Part shown: positions 1-6,862 of the stretch, in pieces
Layout of the letters: each line of letters starts with the position of its first letter
Numbering within the stretch: the first letter of the stretch is position 1
Origin: G965220825 sp965220825
GTDB taxonomy: Bacteria; Pseudomonadota; Alphaproteobacteria; UBA828
NCBI GenBank assembly: GCA_965220825.1
Contig: OZ244839.1
Span: forward strand, 1,426,001-1,490,000
Direction of reading: 5' to 3'
Length of the DNA stretch: 64,000 bases
The notes under the pieces: generated by a model
The model's database searches: none
Told to the model about the DNA's origin: nothing
What the model saw: the letters and a program-made list of their open reading frames with translations, nothing else
Made by a program: the position numbers and the translations under genes

Positions 1-1246
1 TGAACTGGATCCTGCGGCGGAAGGGAATGAGCTGACGCGCCGACAGCGCACGCACGTCCGTCGGCTCCCGCCCGTCGTCGAAGACGATCTCGCCCGCATC
101 CGCCTGGATCGCACGCAGGATCAGCTTGCTGAGCGTGGTCTTGCCGCAGCCGCTCTCGCCCACCAGCCCGACGCATTCGCCGCGCGCGATGTCGAGGTCC
201 ACATCGTCCACCGCGACGAAGGGGGCCGCCCGCTTGCCGCCGAGGACCGCCTGCCTGCGGATGGCAAAGCTCTTGCGCAGGCCGCGAACCCGAAGCAGCG
301 GCCCGGCGCCGGCACGGGCCGGGCTGGAGGCGCCGCCGGCGAGGAACGCGCCGGTCTCCGCGTCGATGGTACGGAGCGGCACCAGGCGCTCGCCGGGCTT
401 CATGTCGAAGCGCGGGACGGCCCGCAGCAGCGCGTTCAGATAGGGATGCTGCGGATCCCGGAAGATGGCCTCCACCGGGCCGCTCTCCATCACCTTGCCG
501 TGATACATGACCACCACCTCGTCGGCCATGTTGGCGACCACGCCCAGATCGTGGGTGATCATCAGGATCGCGGTTCCCAGACGCTTCTGGATGTCCTTCA
601 TCAGCTTGAGAATCTGGGCCTGGATGGTGACGTCCAGCGCGGTGGTGGGCTCGTCGGCGATCAGAAGCGCGGGACGGCAGATCAGCGCCATGGCGATCAT
701 CGCCCGCTGCCGGAGGCCGCCCGAGAGCTCGAACGGATAGGAGCGGAGCGCCTTCGCCGGATCGGGGAAGCCAACGAGACCCAGCATTTCCAGGGTGGCG
801 CGGTCCGCATCGGCACGCCCCCCGCTTTGGTGAAGCCGATAGGCCTCGCCGATCTGATTGCCGATGGTGTGCAGCGGCGAGAGCGAGGTCATCGGCTCCT
901 GGAAGACGATGGAGATGCGCCCGCCCCGGATCGCCCGCATGGGCCTGCCGTCCGCCTGGAGCCGGGCGAGGTCGACGGGCGGGCCGTCATCCGCCGGATC
1001 GTCCAGCATCACCCGGCCGCCGGCGATGCGGGCGGTCTTCGGCAGAATGCGCAGGATGGTCTGGGAGATTACGGACTTGCCCGAACCCGATTCGCCCACC
1101 AGAGCGACGGTTCGCCCGGCAGGGATCGAGAACGAAACACCGTCCACCGCGCGCACGACGCCCTCGGGCAGGTGGAAATGGACCTCGAGGTTCTCCACCG
1201 AGAGGAGCCGCCGCGCCGGCGGCGTTTCAGCGCGCGTCGGCGGCAT
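1..1246 (-). CDS. Fused dipeptide/oligopeptide-type ABC transporter ATP-binding protein (3' end outside window)
   Basis: Energises uptake of peptides or similar solutes at the inner membrane. Two ATPase domains lie in one open frame of at least 415 codons. Domain 1 has Walker A GESGSGKS near residue 49, signature FELSGGLRQRAM near residue 171 and a Walker B ending DEPTTALD. After a linker, domain 2 has Walker A GESGCGKTT near residues 363-371 and then runs off the left edge, so its signature and Walker B are not visible. The layout is that of DppD-DppF fusions such as GsiA or YejF. The chosen ATG overlaps the end of the upstream small membrane protein gene by 20 bases, suggesting translational coupling. 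The matching permease and binding-protein genes, if present, are beyond the window, so the substrate is unknown. Confidence 0.9.
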   Translation of the reverse strand, partial: MPPTRAETPPARRLLSVENLEVHFHLPEGVVRAVDGVSFSIPAGRTVALVGESGSGKSVISQTILRILPKTARIAGGRVMLDDPADDGPPVDLARLQADGRPMRAIRGGRISIVFQEPMTSLSPLHTIGNQIGEAYRLHQSGGRADADRATLEMLGLVGFPDPAKALRSYPFELSGGLRQRAMIAMALICRPALLIADEPTTALDVTIQAQILKLMKDIQKRLGTAILMITHDLGVVANMADEVVVMYHGKVMESGPVEAIFRDPQHPYLNALLRAVPRFDMKPGERLVPLRTIDAETGAFLAGGASSPARAGAGPLLRVRGLRKSFAIRRQAVLGGKRAAPFVAVDDVDLDIARGECVGLVGESGCGKTTLSKLILRAIQADAGEIVFDDGREPTDVRALSARQLIPFRRRIQF

Positions 1247-1703
1247 CGGCAAGCTCCCCGCCCTCACCGGCAATGCCGATGGCGCGGAGGTTCTCGACGG
1301 TGGCGGCGTCCAGCGTGAGCGCCCGCGCCCGCGCCGCCCGCGCAGCGCCGCCCACCAGGGTCTCGAACCCCTCGATCTGGGAGTCGATCTTCAGGCTGCG
1401 GCCCTCGGCCTTGAGCTTGAGCTGCATCCAGCCGTCCCGTCGGTCGCGCTTCGTCGAATAATAGTCGAGAGCGCAGCGCGTGAGCCCGTCCCACGGCAGG
1501 CGTCGGGGGCGGAGGCCTTCCACGGCAAGCCCCTCGTCCGTAAGCCGGATGCGTGTGCGGTGCCGCACCCAGGTGCGGACGCCGAATACGGCAAAGAGCG
1601 CCGCCAGTGCCGCCAGGACTCCGGCAATGGGCGCAAGCGGCATCCCTGCGGCGAAGGGCCCGAGGGTGAACGCCATGCCGAGCCCGGCGCGGAGATATTC
1701 CAT
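1227..1703 (-). CDS. Small membrane protein of unknown function
   Basis: 158 residues if started at the ATG at 1703, which has a GGAGG ribosome-binding site six bases upstream; an in-frame ATG at 1748 lacks one. The first 50 residues are strongly hydrophobic and probably form two membrane helices. The remainder is a soluble, basic domain with a WDGLTRCALDYYSTKRD stretch, resembling PH-like domains that follow two-helix anchors. I do not recognise the family. It lies between the deacetylase gene and the fused ABC ATPase gene on the same strand and overlaps the latter by 20 bases. Confidence 0.65.
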   Translation of the reverse strand: MEYLRAGLGMAFTLGPFAAGMPLAPIAGVLAALAALFAVFGVRTWVRHRTRIRLTDEGLAVEGLRPRRLPWDGLTRCALDYYSTKRDRRDGWMQLKLKAEGRSLKIDSQIEGFETLVGGAARAARARALTLDAATVENLRAIGIAGEGGELADAADAR

Positions 1704-1838
1704 CGCAAGCCTCCGCGGCGGATAGCGGTGGCAACTCTCCGTGCTCACCCCTCAGCCCTCCCCACGCGCCCGATGGTAGTCGCCGCTTCCGCTTCCGCCA
1801 AGCGCGTGGCACCGGAAGCGTCGCGCTGTCGCCACGCT

Positions 1839-2612
1839 TCACGCCGCGCCTGCCGGATCGAAGAGGGTGCGGACCGGCGGCCAGAACGCGGCGGGATGGG
1901 CAGTGGCGAGGAAACGTTCGAGGAAGCGCCAGCAGGCCTCGTCATGGACGGCGTGGTGGGTCAGAAGGCCGGTGGGCTCGGCAGAGTCAAGATCGCCCAG
2001 ACGGCGCCCGCGGAGGTGGGAGACCACCGCCTCCAGCGCCGCGTCCTCGCCGACGAAGCCGCGGCTTCCGCGCCAATCGACGATGTCGCAATGGGTGTTC
2101 GTCTGGACCACGCCCGGTGCGGGCATGGGCGCGGCACGGGGGCGGAAGGTCGAGAGGCCCGTGAAGCCGGCGGCCGCAAGTCGCGGCACCAGGCGCGGGG
2201 CGACGGCGTTCCACGGCGGCGCGAGCACCGGGAGCGGCGAGGCACCGCATGCGGCAAGCGCCGCGCGGCCGGCGCGAAGCGCCGCCAGGGCTTGCCCATG
2301 TCCGCGCGACGGGCCGAACTCGGATTTCTTGCGGTCTTCGGGCTCATGGTTCTCGTGGGCGAAACCATGCTGCAGCACGACCGCCCCGGGGCAGCCGCGG
2401 ATGCGCGCGGCGGCCTCCGCGGTCAGCCACGCGGGCACGGCGGCGACGGCCAAGGGTGTGCGGCTGGTCTCGGCGAGTCCCAGCAGGCGTTCGAGCGCGG
2501 GTGTGAGCGGCCCGGCGTCGTCGTCCCGCCACCAGAGCGTCGCCTGCCGGCCCGTCGCGCGCCAGGCGTCGAGCTCTTGGCGAAGTGCCGCCCAGCCCGA
2601 GGTCGCGCTCAT
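1839..2612 (-). CDS. Polysaccharide deacetylase family protein (NodB-like)
   Basis: Predicted metal-dependent N- or O-deacetylase acting on a sugar. In its 257 residues the expected motifs are visible: the RDDDAG aspartates at 30-32, the metal-binding pair H82 and H86 in QHGFAHENHE, and APPWN at 131-135 replacing the usual RxPY motif. There is no signal peptide, so it probably acts in the cytoplasm, as NodB does. The start ATG overlaps the stop of the upstream glycosyltransferase gene in an ATGA, and the whole run from 6737 down to here is tightly packed. A deacetylase alongside three glycosyltransferases suggests it modifies an intermediate of a cell-surface glycan or glycolipid. The exact substrate is unknown. 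Confidence 0.78.
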   Translation of the reverse strand: MSATSGWAALRQELDAWRATGRQATLWWRDDDAGPLTPALERLLGLAETSRTPLAVAAVPAWLTAEAAARIRGCPGAVVLQHGFAHENHEPEDRKKSEFGPSRGHGQALAALRAGRAALAACGASPLPVLAPPWNAVAPRLVPRLAAAGFTGLSTFRPRAAPMPAPGVVQTNTHCDIVDWRGSRGFVGEDAALEAVVSHLRGRRLGDLDSAEPTGLLTHHAVHDEACWRFLERFLATAHPAAFWPPVRTLFDPAGAA

Positions 2613-3751
2613 GGGTCCAAAGCCGACCGCAAGATGCGGGCCGTGTCCGCCGCACCGTCGAGCCGGACGCCGAGCGCTGCGGGTCGCCCCGCAAGAGCGG
2701 CTTCGTCCGCGGCGGCGGCCAGGCTCCCGGGGCTGAGAACATCCGGCATCAACAGCCGGGCGGCGCCGCGCGCGGCGAGAGCCCGGGCCCGCATGATCTG
2801 CTCCGTCTCCCGCGCATCGCCGAACGGAACCAGCAGAGCGGGTGGGCGGGCGCGCATCAGATCCACGGCCGTGTTGTAGCCCGCCTGGGAGATGGAGAGC
2901 GCGGCGCCTTCCAGTAGCGCGGGGAAGTCCGGCCGGTTTCGCTCCACCGTGACGCCGGGCCCGGCGTTTGCGCGCAGGCGCTCGAGCCAATCCTCGCCGG
3001 GATCGTCTCCCGCGAGAATGCGCCACGGGCGTGCCGCCAGCATCGTCAGCGGGCGCGCCGCCAACGCGGCCTCGAGAAGCCGCGCCCCCGCCGCCCCGCC
3101 ACCCGCGGAGACCACCACCCCGCCCTCGCCGTCGAGCGGAAGCGGGGCTGCAAGCGGCCGGGACGGCGCGACATAGCCGGTATAGCGGAGGAGGCCATCT
3201 ATGCGACGGACCTCGGGGAAGCTTGCATCGAACGGGATCAGCGCAGGATCCCCATGGACCAGCACTCCGTCGAACCAGCGGCAGGCGGCCTCCGCCATCT
3301 CCTCATGGCGGCCGGGCTTCGACTTGGCCGTCAGCACGTCTCGCACGGAACAGAAAACCCCAGGCCTCGGGCTCGCGAGCCGGGCGGCCTCCAACAACGC
3401 CGCGAGCTCCCCGCGGAACGCGCGGCGGCCGAACGGGAACATTTCGATCACCAGCACATGGGGACGGTGGTCTTGGAAGAGGCGCAGAAGCCGGCGGCGG
3501 CGCGCTTCCACCAGGCGCCCCTCGAACGGGCCACCCGCTTCGTCCACCAGTGCGGAGAAACGCGAATCCGCCGCTCGCACCGCCGGAAGCTGGGCGAGCC
3601 GGGCGCGACCCACCCCGAGATTCCGCACCGGCGGCCCGCCGGAGACCAGGAGAACGTCGAACCCCGCCTCCGCCAGCGCGACGGCCAGGACGGCGGCGCG
3701 GCGCAGATGGCCGATGCCGAGAAGATGCTGGACCCAGAAGAGAACCCGCAT
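2609..3751 (-). CDS. Glycosyltransferase, GT28/MurG-like (COG4671 type)
   Basis: 380 residues. It begins MRVLFWVQHLLGIGHLRR, the N-terminal nucleotide-fold start with the glycine and histidine typical of COG4671 predicted glycosyltransferases. The C-terminal half contains SQAGYNTAVDLMRARPPALLVPF, the GT28 donor-binding region in which a Gly/Asn pair and a proline-rich strand contact the nucleotide sugar. It should transfer a sugar from an activated donor on the cytoplasmic side. Its stop overlaps the deacetylase start by four bases, and nine bases separate it from the phosphatase gene upstream. Confidence 0.82.
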   Translation of the reverse strand: MRVLFWVQHLLGIGHLRRAAVLAVALAEAGFDVLLVSGGPPVRNLGVGRARLAQLPAVRAADSRFSALVDEAGGPFEGRLVEARRRRLLRLFQDHRPHVLVIEMFPFGRRAFRGELAALLEAARLASPRPGVFCSVRDVLTAKSKPGRHEEMAEAACRWFDGVLVHGDPALIPFDASFPEVRRIDGLLRYTGYVAPSRPLAAPLPLDGEGGVVVSAGGGAAGARLLEAALAARPLTMLAARPWRILAGDDPGEDWLERLRANAGPGVTVERNRPDFPALLEGAALSISQAGYNTAVDLMRARPPALLVPFGDARETEQIMRARALAARGAARLLMPDVLSPGSLAAAADEAALAGRPAALGVRLDGAADTARILRSALDP

Positions 3752-3760
3752 CCGCCGCCT

Positions 3761-4360
3761 CTAGCCACCGTCCGCAAGGCCGATATTCAGCCGCTCCACC
3801 TCCGGCGCGCCGTCCCCTCTCAACCGGAACAGATGGGCGCTCGCCCAGTCGAGCGCGACCGGCGCTTCGTCCTTCATGTCCCACGCCAGCGCCCGTGCGA
3901 GCGTGGCGCGGATCACGCCCTTGTGGGTCACAACGACCAGCGAATCGCTTGCGCCGCCCCGTGCCGTCTCGGCGAACCAGGCGCCGAGCCGCGCCTGCAC
4001 CGCGCGGGGGCTTTCGCCGCCGGGCGGGCGGAAGTCGAGCCCCCGCGCTTCGTTCGCCGCGAAGCCCTCCGGGTCTTCGGCGCGCAATCCATCGAGCGTC
4101 CGGCCTTCCCATGCCCCCCAGCTCATCTCCATCAACCGCGGCTCGAAGACGCAGTCCACGGCGTCCAGCAAGGCGGCCGTCTGCACGGTCCGCAACAGCG
4201 GGCTGGAGACCCAGCCCGCGCCCGCCAACATCGCCGGCAGACGCCAGCCGGCAACGGCCGCGCGGCCGCGGGAAGAGAGCCCCACATCGGTCCAGCCCTG
4301 GATTCGGCCCGCTTCGTTCCAACCGGTGGGGCCGTGGCGGATGAGGGCGAGCCGCGTCAC
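3761..4360 (-). CDS. Histidine phosphatase family protein (phosphoglycerate mutase-like)
   Basis: 199 residues starting MTRLALIRHGPTGWNEAGRIQGW. LIRHGPT is the RHG catalytic motif whose histidine (H9) is phosphorylated. A later VVVTHKGVIRA segment supplies the second catalytic histidine, and EMSWGAWEG is the conserved acidic segment. The size fits CobC/GpmB-like phosphatases. The GTG start overlaps the stop of the upstream glycosyltransferase gene (GTGA). Lying between glycosyltransferase genes, it may dephosphorylate a sugar phosphate in the same pathway, but this family is promiscuous and the substrate cannot be read from the sequence. Confidence 0.85.
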   Translation of the reverse strand: MTRLALIRHGPTGWNEAGRIQGWTDVGLSSRGRAAVAGWRLPAMLAGAGWVSSPLLRTVQTAALLDAVDCVFEPRLMEMSWGAWEGRTLDGLRAEDPEGFAANEARGLDFRPPGGESPRAVQARLGAWFAETARGGASDSLVVVTHKGVIRATLARALAWDMKDEAPVALDWASAHLFRLRGDGAPEVERLNIGLADGG

Positions 4361-5502
4361 GAGCCCCGGCCCTCCGCGCGCGCGCGCGCATCATTGAGCG
4401 CACGCCGCAAGGTGGCCGCCGCGCCCTCCAGCCCGTGCCGGCGCACGATGCGCGCGGCCGCGGCCCGGCCCATCGCCCGCCGCCGGGGTGCGTCCGCGAC
4501 CAGTTCCACCACCGCTTCGGCGAAGGCGATGTCGTCGTGAGGCGGCGTGAGGATTCCCGTCTCGCCTGCCGCGACCACCTCCGAGACGCCGCGCCAATCG
4601 CCCGCCACCACGGGAAGGCCCGCAGCCTGCGCCTCCAGCATCGCCATGCCGTAGGCTTCGTTGTAGGCCGGCCAGACATAGAGGTCGCAGGCCTTGAAGA
4701 GGCCGGGCAGATCGCCACCCTCCCGCACACCGGCGAACAGGACGCGGCCGTTGCCAATGGGCGCGAGGGCCTCCTCCACCGGCTCCCGCGCACTCCCGTC
4801 TCCCACGACCAGCAACTGCCAGGACGGCTCCGCGACGAGGCCGAGGGACCGCCCGAGAAGACGGTAGGAGGCGAGCTTGTCCCCCGGCCGCATCATGGCG
4901 ACCGTAAGGAGCCAGGGCCGCGACCGATCGAGGGGCAGCGTGCGGGCGAGCCGGCGGCGCGCGGCGGCGCGCTCGGCCTTCCGGTAGGGCGCGGGGTCGA
5001 GGAAGGGCGCAAGCCGATAGAGCCGCGACCGGTCGCCCACCAGGGGCGCGAGCCCCGCTTCGTCCTCCGCGGTCACGGATAGGAGGGCGTCGGCGCGGGC
5101 GATGGCGTGGGCGGTCTCCGCGAGCCAGCCGGCGTAAGCGCCGCCGGCCTGCTTGCGGGCATAGGACCCCTCCACCACCAGATAGGGGATGCCGGTCGCC
5201 GCACTGACCGCGGGCCCCAGCCAGTCGGGCGCCTTGTGATAGAGGTGATAGGTGAGCCAGGCGTCCGGGCGCTGCGTGCGCGCAGCCTCCACGGCCTGGG
5301 CGGCCAGCGCCCGGCCCTCGCGCGCCAGTTCGCCCTGCCTCAGGCGGTCCGCGGCGCCTTCATAACTGCGGAAGTCCGAGGCGAGAAACGGCTCGCAGCC
5401 GGCCCGCTCCAATGCCTGCCAGAGGAGCCGTGCCATGCGCCGGTCCCCGGAGGGAACCGGGTGATCCGGCGGCTTCAACGGTGCGTAGAATGCGATTCGC
5501 AC
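4357..5502 (-). CDS. Glycosyltransferase family 4 (group 1)
   Basis: 381 residues with a GT-B fold. The C-terminal half contains LYVWPAYNEAYGMAMLEAQAAGLPVV, the GT4 donor-binding EX7E motif region, followed by GVSEVV and an ILTPPHD segment. It probably uses a nucleotide-sugar donor in the cytoplasm. The start appears to be GTG at 5502 with no clear ribosome-binding site; since the gene overlaps the upstream glycosyltransferase gene by 28 bases, it is probably translated by coupling. Acceptor and product are unknown. Confidence 0.85.
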   Translation of the reverse strand: MRIAFYAPLKPPDHPVPSGDRRMARLLWQALERAGCEPFLASDFRSYEGAADRLRQGELAREGRALAAQAVEAARTQRPDAWLTYHLYHKAPDWLGPAVSAATGIPYLVVEGSYARKQAGGAYAGWLAETAHAIARADALLSVTAEDEAGLAPLVGDRSRLYRLAPFLDPAPYRKAERAAARRRLARTLPLDRSRPWLLTVAMMRPGDKLASYRLLGRSLGLVAEPSWQLLVVGDGSAREPVEEALAPIGNGRVLFAGVREGGDLPGLFKACDLYVWPAYNEAYGMAMLEAQAAGLPVVAGDWRGVSEVVAAGETGILTPPHDDIAFAEAVVELVADAPRRRAMGRAAAARIVRRHGLEGAAATLRRALNDARARAEGRGS

Positions 5503-6737
5503 GGCGGCGCAGCGACAGGTTGTCGGAAGCGGGCGACAAGGGGGTCGATGCAGCGGTCCAGGGAGAACCGCGCTTCGATGCGCGCCAGCCCGGCCCGGCC
5601 CAGAGCCGCGCGCAGCGCGGGCTCAGCCCCCAGCGCCGCGATGGCACCGGCCAGGCCCTCCCGGTCGCCCGGCTCCACCAGACGGCCGGTGACGCCCTCC
5701 TCCACCAGCTCCGGGATCGCGGAAAAGCGGGTGGAGACCACGGCAAGCGCCTGGCTCTGGGCCTCCATCAGCACGTTGGGGAGCCCGTCCCGATCTCCGT
5801 CGCCCGCGGACCGGCAGGCGAGCACGAAGAGATCGGCCCGGCGGCAGGCCTCCAGCACGGCCTGCTGGGACTGTGGCCCGCGCCAGACGATGCGTCCCTC
5901 GATGCCGAGGGCTGAGGCCTGGGCCTTGAGGCGCGGAAGCCCGGCACCGCCGCCGATATGCTCGAAATGCCAGGCGAGCGACTCCGGAAGCCGCGCCAGC
6001 GCCGCCAGCAGATCGTCATACCCCTTCTTCTCGACGGCGCGCCCCACGGAGAGGAGGCGGAGCGGCTCCGCCGGATCGCTCCCGTCCCGCGGCGGGCGCG
6101 CCTCGGGCGGCGGCGGAAAGCGGTCGAGATCGAGCCCGTGATAGACCCGTGCCACGCGCCCCGGCGGCGCGAGGGCGGCGAGGCGGGTCCGGTTCGCCTC
6201 GGTGCAGGTGACGGCCCAGGAACAGTCCGCGAGCTTTTCCGCGAGTTCCCAGTCGGGCGAGGTCCAGATGTCCTTGGCATGGGCGGAGACCGACCAGGGA
6301 AGCCCGCACATGGCCGCCGCGTAACGCGTGACGGACGCCGGCGTGTGCAGAAAATGAGCGTGCAGCCGGCACACGTCGGGCGCGAGCTCGCGGGCGAGGA
6401 CCAATGCCTGGCCGAAGCGGCGGAGGCGGTTGCGGGTGCGGTCCCGCAGGAAGTCGGCACGCCACGCCCGAAGTGCGCGGCCGTAGCCGGGCGCGCCCCG
6501 GAGCGCGCGCCATGCCCGCAGCACGCGCATCGGCTCCTGGTGGAGATATTCGGGCAGATAGCGCACCGGCGCCGCGATTTCGTCATGGACAGGATGCCGG
6601 GCGGGCTCCGTCGGGTGGCGCAGGGAATAGATGCGGACGCCGAGGCCGCGGCGCTCGAGCGCCCGGATCTCCTGCGCGATGAAGGTCTCCGAAAGGCGCG
6701 GATAGCCCTTGAGAACGAAGCCGACCGTCTCAGCCAT
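5475..6737 (-). CDS. Glycosyltransferase family 4 (group 1), first gene of the glycan operon
   Basis: 420 residues from MAETVGFVLKGYPRLSETF, a start typical of GT4 enzymes of exopolysaccharide pathways. C-terminal motifs include DLFVLACRSAGDGDRDGLPN, then VLMEAQSQALAVVSTRFSAIPELVEEG, the EX7E-type donor site. An in-frame start at 6812 would add 25 residues that do not look conserved, so 6737 is preferred. It opens a minus-strand operon running to the left edge and is divergent from the ABC exporter gene at 6863, with 125 bases between them holding both promoters. Confidence 0.85.
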   Translation of the reverse strand: MAETVGFVLKGYPRLSETFIAQEIRALERRGLGVRIYSLRHPTEPARHPVHDEIAAPVRYLPEYLHQEPMRVLRAWRALRGAPGYGRALRAWRADFLRDRTRNRLRRFGQALVLARELAPDVCRLHAHFLHTPASVTRYAAAMCGLPWSVSAHAKDIWTSPDWELAEKLADCSWAVTCTEANRTRLAALAPPGRVARVYHGLDLDRFPPPPEARPPRDGSDPAEPLRLLSVGRAVEKKGYDDLLAALARLPESLAWHFEHIGGGAGLPRLKAQASALGIEGRIVWRGPQSQQAVLEACRRADLFVLACRSAGDGDRDGLPNVLMEAQSQALAVVSTRFSAIPELVEEGVTGRLVEPGDREGLAGAIAALGAEPALRAALGRAGLARIEARFSLDRCIDPLVARFRQPVAAPPCESHSTHR

Positions 6738-6862
6738 GGCGAGCGCCCCACCCGGCGGCGCGCGGTCTAGGTGCCGGTGCGCCGCGCCGTTTACCGGCCC
6801 ATGGCGATTCACTAACCTGCGACAGGCCCCGCGCGAGGGCCGATGGAGTGCCGATCCGGGCC

